In this document: positions 1 to 11,667 of the stretch, in pieces | Numbering within the stretch: the first letter of the stretch is position 1 | How the letters are laid out: each line of letters begins with the position of its first letter | Assembly: GCF_933775445.1 (NCBI RefSeq) | Contig: NC_065873.1 | Coordinates: 1,488,001-1,552,000, forward strand | DNA length: 64,000 bases | DNA from: Argentina anserina | Taxonomy: Eukaryota > Streptophyta > Magnoliopsida > Rosales > Rosaceae | Reading direction: 5' to 3' | Program-made: the position numbers and the translations under genes | The notes under the pieces: model-generated | What the model was told of the DNA's origin: nothing | What the model saw: only the letters and a program-made list of their open reading frames with translations | Databases searched by the model: none

Positions 1-785
1 AATAATGTCAAATTGAGAACAAAGTAAGTCTTTTGTTTTGAGATTTTTTCAGCTCCATTTTATTGCACTAATGCATTCCAGGGTAAAATCTCTTGCACAA
101 AACCTCTTAGTTCCACTGGAAGCCTCAAACGCTCAGATTAACACTGATCAGAACCTTTTTTTTTCCCATCTTTTTTATAACAAAGTAAATGTTCAGAAAG
201 TTGCTAAACGGCTGAAGCTGTTTTTGTGTCACCACCTGATAAGTTCCGGCACCAATAGGGTTGAATAAGTTGTCATTCATTATACCCATAGGCAAGGTTC
301 CAATTTTCTCATATAAGGTAGTTATCCAGATGTCGGAGAACTGCCTAATTCTTAAGATGATGCGGTTTCTATTTTTTATGCTCATGTTTTCTTGTCACGT
401 AATCTGTAGGTTGATAAACAAATAAGATGAGAAACACAAATATCTCTCGTGTATTAGCACAATGTGCTGTGTGTTAGCGTCCAGCAAAAATGAAATATCA
501 ACATATGACGAACATAACTTACATAATCTAGAAAACCCAGAAAACTTGAGAATTTCGTTGATGACTCATTTGTTCAAGCCAAAAACAAACTCCATGTTCA
601 GTAAATAAATCTTTACTATCAACTATATACGTAACCAAAAGAAAAGAGTTCAGAATTCGGAAGAAAAATTGCGGTTTGTGTTCTTATTTTAATCCATTTG
701 GAGCAAAAGCAAAATGAAGGCACATGAGAAATTCAAACAGGGAGCTATCTAGTACTTCTAATCTTCGTGAAAAGATGACATTTCG
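1..785. other. No recognisable gene
   Basis: AT-rich sequence downstream of the aminotransferase gene. Short open frames on both strands show no family resemblance that I recognise and no splice-supported extension. I see nothing to annotate with confidence. Confidence 0.5.
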
Positions 786-790
786 GGGGT

Positions 791-868
791 TTACTTGACC
801 TCTACCGTCCACCCCTTCTTGTCCTCAAGCCGACCTGTTTGGATTCCCGTAAGCATTTCATACAATTG
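791..868 (-). pseudogene. Extra copy of the BCAT terminal exon
   Basis: On the minus strand this encodes about 23 codons and a TAA stop. They match the end of the neighbouring aminotransferase: both share the block [15 protein letters not shown], and the ending is VEVK here against LEVN in the main gene. Similarity stops at about position 868, inside the exon, so no splice acceptor or upstream exon is kept. Weak similarity continues into the 3' flank (about 725-790 against about 1010-1077). It looks like a local tandem duplication of the end of the last exon plus 3' UTR, or the remnant of a deleted tandem paralogue. Use as an alternative terminal exon would need a splice acceptor that I do not see. 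Confidence 0.75.
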
Positions 869-1077
869 TTATTCAGTTTCGGGTGAAACTGGAGTTCGAT
901 AAAACAATCTTATTCCTAGCTAGCTAGTGTTTAAAATACATGACCAATAGAGAAAAGCTCAAAGCAGCTCAATTTGATTATCAAGCAGACGTTATTCAGC
1001 CGAAGTTTGAAATTCCAATAGGGAACTAGTAGACTTTCAATTTTAGTGTAAACTTGCATTGACGAGCTTCCGGGGGT

Positions 1078-2281
1078 TCAATTGACCTCTAGTGTCCATC
1101 CCTTCTTATCCTCAAGACGACCTGTTTGGATTCCTGTTAGCATTTCATACACTTTCTGACATAGTGATCCTTCTCCTGTTCTGTATTCCACCCTGCAATA
1201 TAAATAGGCATGTTACAAACAAAATCATGCATGCATGTCAAGGAAAATGAGGATTGGATAGTAGTCTTGCTATTTGACATATAAGTTACTTCAATTATTA
1301 GGAACTGGGTGTTGCACTTACCTCTTATCTTGATAAGTTACTGAACCAACTGGGTTGACAACCACGGCTGTTCCTGTGCAGAAAGCTTCATCAGCTTCAA
1401 GTAAATCCTCTATTGGGATCACACGCTCCTCCACCTATTTAGTAATTAGTTAAAGTGCACAATGTGAAACTTAATTCCTTCTAAAAAAAGTTGTATCTGA
1501 TATATTAAATGTCAGTTCATTCCAAAATCGAAACTTAGTTTACCTGGTAACCAAGATCACATGCAATTTCAATGACGCTTTTTCGGGTTATTCCAGGGAG
1601 GACAGTTCCAAGTTTCAATGTCGGAGTTGATAGAACATTGCCCTACAAGTGCATCAAAAATTTATATATTTATAAAGATGTTCAGCAAACATTACATGAA
1701 TTTTAAAACATTACAACCAATTGGCAATACCTTCAGAACGAAGATGTTAGCTGCTGCAATCTCCTCAATGTTTTTACCAGTTTCCGAATCTAGGAATAGG
1801 ATATCAGAGAAACCCTTGGCCCTTGCTTGCTTTAGTGGCTGGTAAACCTTTAAAGAAAAATAAGTACAGCAACTGTATCAGTTAGTTCCTAAATGTCATA
1901 CGGTTAGTTAGTTCTATATATGTGCATGCTTACAGGTGAGTAATTGGTGACAGACTTGACACCTCCAGTTCCACCCGGAGCAGCTCTGTGGAAAATATGT
2001 TCAACATACAAATTGAGGGCTGTTCTTCCCTGTACAGAATAAACGCACGATTGTAGCTATCAAAGATTGTAATGAGTTGGGTTGACATTTGACAATATAT
2101 ATATCAAACTATCACCTCGTTTCCTTGCATGTCTCATCTAATGAGATCGATTTATAATGTTTAACAACCGGCTATGTAGCACCGACACCGACACCAATAC
2201 CGACACAGATACAACGCCACATGTTAAATCTTAAAAACTTAAATCCCGATACGGCGTCGACACGTGGTAATTTATATATAA

Positions 2282-2317
<36 letters not shown>

Positions 2318-4720
2318 GTGTAAAAATATATATATAGGAGGAGCCGCAACTTTCCTTCATCGCTCCCCTTCCACTGCCTCCTTAGTAACATACTTCCAAA
2401 GGGGTGCACTTAGAGTTTCCAGTTGAGCTGACTCAACACTTGATTCTGTCTCAACTGCACTTGAGCTCATCCTAATCAAATAAACACATCCTATTTATCA
2501 TACACTAGCACGATATCAGTAAACCGACAAACCCAAAGTCCTAAACTAATCCTATGACATTCCAAAGAATCCAAACAAACAATCCATAGTTCCTAAACTA
2601 ATCTTATGAGCCTATGACCTTCCAAAGAATCCAAACAAACAATAGTACAATACAACCAGAATAAGGTATAAATCTCAAACCTGTAATCGACTAATTGCTG
2701 ATGGAGGAAGAGATTAGAGACAGAGGAAGAGGGAATCGCTGGCGCGATAGAGGTGCAACGGAGGAATGGGGTGTGATGGAGGAAAGTTGCGGCTTCTTTC
2801 TGCTTTGAAATGCTTCAATTTTCGTCATCCTCTACTTTGAAGCAAAACGAAAGGAAAGTTGCGAAGTGGGAATTGAGGGTTGCGGCTTAGGGCTTAGGTT
2901 TTGTTTTTTCACTTTTATTTTTTGTTATTAATTCAAAATGATGACGTGACGTGTCGGATACATTAGTTGGCATATCAGTCAATGTGTCGTGCCGTGTAAA
3001 AAAAAGTCAACATTTCGGACACGTCACGTGGCGTGTTGGACACCGTATCGGACACTCCAACACTTCAGAGGCTGGAAGTGTCGGGATCACATCAATCAGA
3101 GCCTAGATACTTGAATCATTTAGCAGTGTGGGCAATGTATACCATATTAATAACATTTCTTCAGTACACAGTCGCGCTTTACGTACAAAAACGGAGAGAC
3201 AAAGGTGCGCATGATTTTCAAATGGTTCAGAACAAGATCCTTAATTAAACCACATCTGATAACATTTTAATGAAAATTGAATTCCACAAGCCACAAGCTT
3301 GTTACTACTGAGGGATATATAAGCAAGCTAGCTAGCTTACAAGTAAACACCAAACAGGCATGCATGCCATAGCTAATAGTTAACTTCCATTTTGCATATA
3401 AATTCCAGCAAGTTGAAATGGGTTACTGTTACCTTGATATAGCTTCCAACTGGAGAAGCATATACTACGAATGTATACTCCTTTCCTGGCCCTAAACCCA
3501 GATTAGGTCCAGTCGCCATGAGCAAAGGCCTAACATACATTGATCCTTTTCCTGGAGGTGGTACCTATACAATGACATTTTAACATTTCAATATTAATAC
3601 AATTGATGCAAAATACAGTGCAGTCTTCCCTTATTTAATCGATATGCAAAAACAGGAGTCCATTTGAATGATATGATGATGTAGCAATTTTCGTTTTGCT
3701 TCATAATTTGTAAATAATAATGTAAGTTGGAATATACAGATTACCCAACGATTGTTCGCTTGGACTGTTTGCATCACAGCCTCGACAAACTGTTCAACGG
3801 ATGGAGATGGCATGCACATTCTGTCTGCACCCATCTTCATTCTAAGAGCATTCTCTTTAGTCCGAAACAGCAGAATACGACCATCTTCTGTTCTAGTTGC
3901 CTTAAGACCTTCGTATAGTCCCTGCAGAGAACAAATAAGTAGGATCTCCAATGTTTCTAATTTTGAAACTAAATTCAGTACCGTATTAGACAAATTCTAC
4001 TGGACATTGCTGACCTACCTGTGCATAATTTAAAATTCCAGCGGATGGACAAAGCTCAATCTTTCCGAAGGGAGAAAGTTGTTCTTGTGAGAAGTTGTCT
4101 CCGTCGGAGCATTTCATGGTGTACATGTAATCGATTGGAATAAGTCCAAACCCAAGATCATCCCAGTTGATGCCATCAGCATACTGTTCACCGTTTTTTA
4201 GACTGCAGCTCCAGATAGAAATAAATATATATGGTAATTGAAAATCTGATATACAAGAAAGTGTGAGGCCACCATATTGGCTATATATGCTAGCTTGTTT
4301 ATCAGAATACCTGTGACGATGAGACTCAGTGGTTGTTTGCAAGGGTGAAGAAGGCATAGCTGGAATTCTTCTTGTGTCGAGCTGCAATTCATTAGAAATT
4401 TGGAATCAGGTTGATCAGATCGTAAACATTAATTAGTGAAAACAGGTTCGATATTGAAATTCTTTAAATAAAATGTTGTTTGGACCTGTGCCACGAGGTA
4501 TCTTAACCCTTGAATTTATTCAAGTAAAACGAAAAAACAAAGAACGAACTTGAAAACAAGTTATACACACCATTTTGATATACTAGTCGATTCAACCTAT
4601 TGAACAAAGATAGATGAGGTCTTAATTATTGTTGAAGTTCACACTCCTCGAAGAAAATAAAGTTTAGTATGACTGCACCAATCATGCACTCACCTGGAAC
4701 ATTTGGCCAAGAGAAAACAT
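1078..4720 (-). CDS. BCAT: Branched-chain amino acid aminotransferase (10 exons)
   Basis: A class IV PLP-dependent aminotransferase that interconverts Leu, Ile and Val with their 2-oxo acids. Ten minus-strand exons with GT..AG borders fit, in gene order: 4720-4694, 4381-4311, 4202-4019, 3921-3745, 3564-3433, 2029-1934, 1847-1731, 1642-1544, 1434-1322 and 1192-1078. They total 1131 nt (376 codons plus TGA) in one frame. Family blocks are clear: [78 protein letters not shown] (its Lys is the expected PLP lysine), [20 protein letters not shown], and [11 protein letters not shown]. The intron at 2030-3432 is enlarged by a transposon-like insert. The N-terminus is uncertain: the ATG at 4720 gives a short leader, and an upstream exon at 5190-5128 could supply an organelle presequence instead. 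The core assignment is secure. Confidence 0.93.
2175..3064. mobile_element. DNA-transposon-like insert in a BCAT intron
   Basis: The largest BCAT intron holds a block of about 0.9 kb bounded by GACACC/GACACG-rich ends in inverted orientation. The left end has a run of ACCGACACC-type units followed by GCCACATG; the right end has CACGTGGCGT followed by GGACACCGTATCGG. Inside are an AT microsatellite, a short direct repeat (about 2545-2650) and an inverted pair containing AAAGTTGCGGC (about 2341-2365 and 2770-2795). There is no transposase frame. Target duplications were not resolved, so the boundaries are approximate. It resembles the GACACG-ended element at 7457-8004. Confidence 0.45.
2285..2313. 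repeat. (TA)n microsatellite
   Basis: About 29 bp of near-perfect TA dinucleotide repeat inside the transposon-like insert in the BCAT intron. Confidence 0.9.
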
Positions 4721-5127
4721 CCAATATATAGCCAGGCAATTTAGATCAGTAACTGGTAACAAAGATTGTGGTCAATTCTAGATCCAGAAAACTTGAGTTG
4801 TTTTGGTTTCCACTGTTATATCTAGATTTAAGGGGGTAGAAATAATTTCTTTGGTCAATAATTTTTCCTTTTTATGGAAATTTTTGTCTAAGAATTGACC
4901 GAGTACACATCACTATGCATTTGGGTAAGTATGGTATAAACCATTACAAGTACAAATCAAATGTCTTTCTGAATCTAAAATAATTGGATGCTGCACGCGG
5001 GTGAAACTGAGAGGATTAAAGAGGAACACGATAAACCCTAATTCACATCCACTTCCCATTAAACCCTAATTCAAAATAACATGTTAGAAAGTCGTATTTC
5101 ATACTCAGGAAAAAGAACACTAACCAC

Positions 5128-5190
5128 GTTTAAAATGGGGAGAGCTCTCTTAAGTGAGTTGTAACAAAGCTTCTGACGATATCGGTACAT
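5128..5190 (-). other. Possible upstream first exon of BCAT
   Basis: An ATG at 5190 on the minus strand opens 21 codons (starting MYRYRQKLCY) rich in Arg and Lys with no acidic residue, as expected of a mitochondrial or plastid presequence. A GT donor (GTGGTT, weak consensus) follows at 5127. Splicing in phase to the exon at 4381 would keep the aminotransferase frame and give about 388 codons. A TATA-like run lies upstream at about 5378-5390. Against it: the donor is poor and the intervening 4694-4720 exon would have to be skipped. Transcript data are needed to choose. Confidence 0.3.
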
Positions 5191-5339
5191 TGATCAAACT
5201 GAAGAGGATGTGATCGAGAGGGTTGAGAGGAGAGTCAGGAGACGTGAGAGGAGGATAAAAATGATTAATTAAATGAACAACGTCTATCTGTTGTAAAGAC
5301 GTCGAGGCAAACGCAGATCCATTCGAAAATGACAGCAAA

Positions 5340-6540
5340 ATAGGGTTTACAAGATAAAAGCAAGAAGATAAAGAAAATATATATAATCTTGGATTTAAAA
5401 AAGAAATAAAAATATAACGAAATTTAAACTTTCACTTTAATGATAGGGGTTTTGACCGAATGCACAAAATTAGCAAAAAAGAAAAAGAAAAGTCCAATTC
5501 AGCTTAATCTGCCCATTTCAATGTTTTCCCGGACAATTACATTAATTACTACACTGCTCTTTTCTTTTTAACCGTCTCCTCTCTCTTAACTCCGATCTCT
5601 CTCCGCCGCTGACAGGATCTAAAAGGACGATGAAGACCACCAGATCTCTCTCTTTCTCTCGATCTGCGTCGACGCCGCCCCTTACCTCGACGACGTCGCC
5701 TTTGCCTCGACGCCACAACCTCTGCTTCGTGCCGTAGTCTCTGCCTCCGTGCCGCCCCACTGCCTCGACGACGCTAGCGCCATCTGCCTCGACGCTGATC
5801 TACGTTGACGACAACGCCTCTGCCACACCGTCTATCTCAGCTCGTTGACCACCGTCTGCTTCCAAATCTTCCACAGCCTCGCACTGTCGTTGCTTTGGTA
5901 ATATCATTCATATTCATATATACGTGTGGTTCAATTTGTGTATGAAGGAATTGGATTTGATAGTATTGGAGGTTGAAATTTGGTTTGGCTTGTGCAAAAT
6001 AGTTAAGTTCAATTGGTGAGGATACAAGTGAGGGTGCCGGAGTACGGCTGGACCACATAGAAGGTCTTCCACTTTCTCAGTTTCATTTGTAGATTTTCCG
6101 ACTTTTTCAATTATGAGGCTCTGAAAATGACTCATTGTTTCTGTTGTTTTGTTGTTGTAGTCCAAGCCGCAGTGTTCGTTTTCCGCTAGGAAGTGCAGAA
6201 CTGCATAAGCTGCATCCATTCTACACACTGCTGATGGGTAGATTGCATCCATTCTACACACTGCTGATGGGTAGATTGTGTTGGTTTTGATTGCTAGATT
6301 GTCCAACATGTACTGCTTGATTGGTAGAATGGAGTTAATGGTTTTCGAAGTGTGAATGTGTTTTAAGTAGAATTGATGTGGTTCATTACTGTTCACATCT
6401 AGAGCTTAATAATAGCTTAATATTGTTTCTTTCAGAATCAACATGTTTCCTTGTCTAGTTCGAGGGATATATATAAATATTGAGGGGTAGTAATTATTTT
6501 TATGAGGATCATTAATATGATTATTGTGGTTAATAACAAG
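5340..6540. other. Intergenic, no recognised gene
   Basis: Upstream flank of BCAT. The part at 5570-5900 is C/T- and CG-rich with repeated GCCTCGACG-like words, giving low-complexity open frames on both strands that match no family I know. No exon chain could be built. Confidence 0.45.
6212..6277. repeat. 33-bp tandem duplication
   Basis: A 33-bp unit beginning GCATCCATTCTACACACTGC occurs twice head to tail, with the second copy starting at 6245. Identity is essentially complete, so it is recent. Confidence 0.9.
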
Positions 6541-6830
6541 ATTACTGGGGTCAATAATTTATTATTAGGGGTTACTGGGTGTCAGTAGCTCTAAACGTTA
6601 AACATTGTTATGCGCTGCTTTTTTGGGGGTTAGTAATTTGTTATTAGGATTACATAGTGTCAGTAATTTTATTATTTGATGTATTAGATGTTACTAAGTG
6701 TCAGTAATTTATTATTAGAGGTTACTGAGTGTCAGTAATTTGTTATTAGAGTTACTGAGTGTTAGTAATTTGTCATTTAGAAATTACTGAGTATCAATAA
6801 TTTGTTATTGAAGCTTATAGTGTTAGAAAT
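6540..6830. repeat. Degenerate minisatellite, unit about 30-35 bp
   Basis: At least six imperfect copies of a unit like TTACTGAGTGTCAGTAATTT followed by GTTATTAGAG, varying in length and sequence. Non-coding. It ends next to a CCGGAGTCCGGTGA-rich stretch (about 6835-6920) of a kind often seen in plant transposon ends. Confidence 0.8.
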
Positions 6831-7445
6831 TTTTTCTGGCAACCAGAATACGGAATCCGATGACCAAAGTCAGGCGACCGGAGTCCGGTGATCTGAGCTT
6901 GGAGTCCGGCAAGGTTCCAACAAAGTGATATCTCTTATTAACTCTTTCTCTCTATAGGTGTTTAGATATATAAGGGTAAAATAGTTTTAAAATTATGATT
7001 TTGTACTAATCGGGTAAATGTTAATATATCTTATGTTGAAATTGTCACATTTTGAATTTTGTCATTTAAATAGACAATGAAGGGTGAAAATTTGTATGAA
7101 ATAATCATTTTTCCTTAATGATATAGTTGTGCCACCTCAGCTGCCACAAGATGAACTCAAGTGACTCAACGAAGTAATTAGCTTTATTTGATAGCATTTA
7201 GGAATTTGTACTCTGGTGTCTAAATCTGCTGAGAATTGTTCCACTTTGTATGAGCAAAAATTGGTCTCTGATACCTATCTATATACGCATGCATACTAAT
7301 TCGGTCACCAAGACCCGGACGCTACCGATGTTTAGATGTACATTTATTTATTTATTTTGGCCAAAACTAAAACTACAGTATCTTTGGCTAAAACAGGCTA
7401 CATAGTAGTGAGTAGTGACTAGTAAGTTTACATTATTTTCTAGAG
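6831..7445. other. Intergenic, no recognised gene
   Basis: A GC-rich CCGGAGTCCGG-type stretch at 6835-6920 is followed by AT-rich DNA. No coding signal seen. Confidence 0.5.
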
Positions 7446-7456
7446 TAGGTGGTGGG

Positions 7457-7784
7457 CTAAGTAACATGGGCACAGACACGAGTATCCGTATTTGACACGA
7501 TTCGATACGTAGACACGACATATAGAAATTTTTTTGGACACGGACACGTAGTGGACACGTTAATTAAATATTATTTTTAATATATATATATATATTCAAA
7601 AATTAATTTATAAATTTGAAAGTATTTAGAATTTTAGATGTATATATATATATATATGTTAAAGTGTGCATAAAAATGATGAAAACATAACTTGTTAGAA
7701 TAGCTAAGGACTTGATAAGTACATTGGATAACCAATGTTCGAATCCCACCACAAACATTCTTATTTTTATCACGAGTTTCTCTC

Positions 7785-7819
<35 letters not shown>

Positions 7820-8004
7820 AAGTGTGCACATATATAACAAAAACTGAACTTGTTGGAATGATTGAGGAGTTGTTGAGTGTCTTGAATGACTAAAGTTCGA
7901 ATCTCACCACCCTAAACACTTTCACTTTTATTATGAGTTAATACGTGTCCGCGTGTCCGTGACGGACACGGAATACGTTGCCCATAACTAGTGTCCGTGC
8001 TTCA
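7457..8004. mobile_element. MULE-like non-autonomous element
   Basis: Flanked by an 11-bp direct repeat with one mismatch (TAGGTGGTGGG at 7446-7456, TAGGCGGTGGG at 8005-8015), a target-duplication length typical of Mutator-like elements. Inner ends are inverted and GACACG-rich (GCACAGACACGAGT on the left; GCACGGACACTAGT on the right, read inward). The body contains two tandem copies of about 145 bp and TA microsatellites. No transposase. Confidence 0.55.
7648..7950 (+). repeat. Two 145-bp repeats with tRNA B-box-like motif
   Basis: Copies at about 7648-7795 and 7812-7950 share AAAGTGTGCA, ACTTGTTRGAAT and GTTCGAATCYCACCAC, each followed by CACTTTTAT-like sequence, and are separated by a TA run. 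GTTCGAATCCCACC matches the Pol III B box of tRNA genes. No cloverleaf can be folded by eye, so I do not call a tRNA; a tRNA-derived (SINE-like) origin is possible. Confidence 0.5.
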
Positions 8005-8015
8005 TAGGCGGTGGG

Positions 8016-10930
8016 TATTCAACGGTGTGGCTCTGGTCTCAATTGATCTCTTAAATATAAATCGAATGGCTTTGTTTAGCTTTTACCTTATCAACATCTA
8101 TCATAAGATCTCTTCGCATTAGTCTTCTGTAACATGCAGAGCCATCATGATGGATATAAAAAATTTAAAAGGCTTAAAATTACCGGCCGGTTTTGCGGTC
8201 AATCCTCTCCGCGCAAAATTGCCCGCTGTTAACGTACATTGCTTTCCAATTTACATCATGACTGGTATCATCTTTTATTTCAACTCCACATTTGATTATT
8301 TAAAAAAGGAAGAGAAATCCAGGTCAACCAATGGCCTAGATTAGATATCACGTCCCAACTTTGTTCTACTTTCAAAGTAAGCTACCGTTTGAAATATACC
8401 CGGTATAATGCATCGATTGTTTGAGCATGTACGTTATGAAAGAAGGAAAATAGAAAATTAAAAACGTCAAATTGATGTTTTAATTATTCCATTATAAAAG
8501 TTGAGATACAATTCAACTTTTCATTGTAAGAATATACAGTATATATGTTACATATGTAATTGATAATGAACGAGATATCAGTGGATGCATGCAGTAGTGA
8601 TAACAAGTTGCTATGGCTTAAGTAAATTCTCAAGTTCGAAACATTGTGGATGTGCTGAGAGAGTCAACTCCTCTATGTTAAATACTCATAAGAGATGTCT
8701 TGTAAAAAGCTACGACCCGATATGCCAAAACCCTTTAAAAAAAAGATAATGAACGAGATGAAAATTTGTGTTAGGTTCGCTACATCTGAGCTGATTATTT
8801 TATAATAAACCATGCGTGCTTTAATAAGATGTATTTGATTTGGGGAGCATTCTGCTATGCGCCGTACCTCCGAGAGCCCAAAAGTCATTTTGATGACGTG
8901 GCCACGCGGGATTGGTCCGTGCGGGGTGTCCCGCAGACGTCCGCTAAACGCTCAGACGTTTCAGAATTTTTTTTTTCTGCACGGGTTAAGCACGTGGGGG
9001 TGGGTAAGTTTGAGTAAGTCTGACTTTGACCTTGAGTCTTTTTTTTTTGGTAATGAGACCTTGAGTAATCGGGTTTGAGACAAATCGAATTAATGAAGGA
9101 TTCCGGGGATTCCATGAGTTCCCTCGTGTTCAGTAAGCCTAACCTCCTTTCTTCAATCCAAACTTGCTTTTCCTTTAAATTTTATCAGTCTGACCCAGGA
9201 TTTATTTGTCTGTTCTTCAACACCATCGTCGGGCTTTGGAATTCCGGCAAGACCTTTGAGTTTTAGTAATTCCAATCTCCGATTTTGGGTAAGGCCCGAC
9301 CTTTCTTTCCATTACGTGTTCAATTTCTTTTTCGATTAGCTGAAGATGGGTATGTGTCCTTATCAATTCAACCCGGGTGTATTTAGAGATTACATGCTAC
9401 ACAAATGGGCAATCTGGGTGTGGCAAAAAGCTAGTTCCATTCAATTCACAGTCTCGTTGGGGATTGTAGTATATGCCGACTTCCCAAGGTTCCGACGATT
9501 TTCTAGACCACGTTTTGGTGAGCCCAATCCGATTCTATCATCAACTTCTCGGATTGGTGTCTAACTAGCTCTAAGCTTCTTCTTTTTCTGGGTTTAACAC
9601 CGTCGTTTCTTCTTCTTTTGGGTTTAACTCCGGAAAGCTTGTTCAATATAGAAAATGGGGTTTCATGGCCTTCTGCAATCTTACTTGTTGGATCTATTGC
9701 AGTTTTGAAGATAATTTGATTGCATGTATCAATCCGAAAGTACCCAAGAGACTTACGATGGTGGGATGCACGGTTTCAAGTTTTTGGTTTCTCGGATAAT
9801 TAACATAGTGGGAGCATCAGGGAAGTGATTGGATGGTGTCAAAGATGCAGAGGGGTAGTTGGATATAGGGGAGATTGAGGTGGAGGATGGGCGAAAGAGA
9901 GGAGAGGGAGATGGAGAACCCCTGGGTTTTCATCAAGTTTTTGATTCGAATAAAGATGAATGGGTTTTTGATCCCAACTCATGTTCAGGTGCGACATAAC
10001 ATGTGTTTTGGTGCAAGACAGTGAAACTCACAGTAGAACTTTTACGTAGAATTTAACCGTGACGGATAAACTGACGTCATTTGTCCAAAAGGGTTGGGCT
10101 CTTGGAGGTCGGGCTCATTCCAGAACGCACCTTGATTTGGTAATCCATCGGCCAAAATCATCCTCTTCAATGTTGTTTAATCTCTTGCCAAATTTTGCGG
10201 TTGATTATTTAATGAATTTCAATCTTAAAATAATAATAATGTTGCATTCATTCAATTATTCGGTGGTGGATAGTGACATGAACTCACATGACTTTGTACT
10301 ATTGGAATCGTGACTTATAAGGATCCATATATATCACAGTGAATTGTTTAAACTGTTGTTTGAAAGTTTGGCATTGCTTTTGTTTGCTAAATTGCACAAG
10401 TGATGTTTTGGACGGCCGTTATTCCCGTGATTGTAGAAATACAAACTCGGAGTGGTACCTATTATTATCTTAATCTTTTGTTCTTTACAATGCTGCATTA
10501 TTAATTACTGGACTTTTTCGATACATACATCAGTACTGGGTTTGATTCCCTAATTAAGCATTGAAACAAGGAAAGAACGTCATAGACAAATGAAATCGAC
10601 TAATGCATGGAGCATAAAACATGTGGCAACCACACTATAGTCTGCAGCAATCATCCAATCAGGATGGGGCATTTTAAACTCGGAAGTACTAATTCTTTAT
10701 TACCCGGACATTCCAAATCGATATAGATTACGATCGACTAGATCCCAAAAACTAGAGTTTGGAGGTAAGTTGTAAGTTAACATCTTATCATGAAATGTGT
10801 GGCATTTTCTCCAAATGGACATAAAAGTCCAACAATCCCCTTACATCATGCATATTATTGCTTCCGTGGGACATTTGTTTTAAAAATATTTCTAAAACCA
10901 TCATAACGAACAACTGCTTAGAACTTATCT
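8016..10930. other. Gene-poor interval upstream of the PR-1 cluster
   Basis: Nearly 3 kb without a recognisable gene. Open frames at about 8830-9115 and 9346-9564 have no family resemblance I can name, and neighbouring sequence is repetitive in character. The last 300-400 bp presumably hold promoter sequence for the PR-1 gene at 11019, including CGTCA (TGACG on the other strand, an as-1-type core) at about 10578. Confidence 0.4.
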
Positions 10931-10931
10931 C

Positions 10932-10939
10932 TATAAATA
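10932..10939 (+). promoter_or_regulatory. TATA box of PR-1a
   Basis: TATAAATA 80 bp before the ATG at 11019. It predicts a transcription start near 10965 and a leader of about 55 nt. Confidence 0.75.
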
Positions 10940-11018
10940 CCACATTCCTCATGTGTAATCTGCATCAAGCTCAACCTCTCAACCAATCTATCTGGCTAGT
11001 TTTTCAGAAAGATAAACA

Positions 11019-11537
11019 ATGGGGCTTATCACCAAACTCTTATTAGTAGCCACATGCTCCCTAGCTTTCATTTTAGCATCTCATCCTGCCCTAGCTCGTA
11101 AGGTAAGCAAGAGGATCCCCTACGACCCAACTGGTCACCAGGGATTTGTCGACGAGCACAATGCTGCTCGAGCTGAAGTCGGTGTTGGTCCGATCACTTG
11201 GAACTACACCCTAGCTGCCTATGCTCAACGATACGCCAACACTCGAATCCACGGCTGCGACATGGAGCACTCTGAAGGGCCGTTCGGCGAGAACCTGGCC
11301 GAGGGCTACGAAGAGATGACCGGCGCTCAAGCAGTGAAGTTTTGGGTGACTGAGAAGCCAAACTACGACTACACCTCCAACAGGTGCGTTGGAGATGAAT
11401 GTGGGCATTATACTCAGGTGGTTTGGCGCAACTCGGTTCATCTTGGGTGTGCAAGAGCCAAGTGCACCAATGGGTGGGTGTTTGTGATCTGCAGCTACGA
11501 TCCTCCTGGGAATTATGAGGATGAACGTCCCTACTAG
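11019..11537 (+). CDS. PR1: PR-1 protein (PR-1a, intact)
   Basis: A secreted pathogenesis-related protein 1 of the CAP superfamily, 172 aa and intronless as usual. Residues 1-26 form a signal peptide ending PALA. The CAP fold follows: HNAARAEVG, then CDMEHSEGPFGENLA (cavity His and Glu), [17 protein letters not shown] (CAP signature with the second His) and CSYDPPGNYEDERPY at the end. Six mature cysteines fit the three disulfides of PR-1. The last 11 residues fit the PxGNxxxxxPY pattern of the CAPE1 immune peptide, though the cleavage motif is CSYD rather than CNYD. The 5-residue RKVSK basic patch after the signal peptide is longer than in typical PR-1. Known roles are apoplastic defence and sterol binding. 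First gene of the cluster, with its own TATA box and an AATAAA at about 11660. Confidence 0.95.
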   Translation: MGLITKLLLVATCSLAFILASHPALARKVSKRIPYDPTGHQGFVDEHNAARAEVGVGPITWNYTLAAYAQRYANTRIHGCDMEHSEGPFGENLAEGYEEMTGAQAVKFWVTEKPNYDYTSNRCVGDECGHYTQVVWRNSVHLGCARAKCTNGWVFVICSYDPPGNYEDERPY

Positions 11538-11659
11538 ACAGTGAACTATAATGATGGTGTGGAATATAATTCAGTAGCGGTAGATCGACTATGGAGGAGT
11601 GGGTGTCTGTAGTTGGATCCAAACAGATAGGGGTTGGAGAGTTAAAGCTATGCACTCAA

Positions 11660-11667
11660 TAATAAAG
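11660..11667 (+). terminator. Polyadenylation signal of PR-1a
   Basis: AATAATAAA lies about 122 bp after the PR-1a stop codon, a plausible near-upstream element for 3' end formation. Confidence 0.5.

Noticed and set aside
125..385. 86-codon minus-strand frame near the left edge
   Set aside because: No family resemblance, no signal or domain, and no linked exons; base composition is like the surrounding spacer.
3631..3993. 120-codon minus-strand frame as a separate gene
   Set aside because: It is the BCAT exon at 3745-3921 read on into its flanking introns.
9346..9564. 72-codon plus-strand frame with Trp- and Phe-rich sequence
   Set aside because: No recognised motif and no supporting promoter or splice structure; probably chance in repeat-derived DNA.
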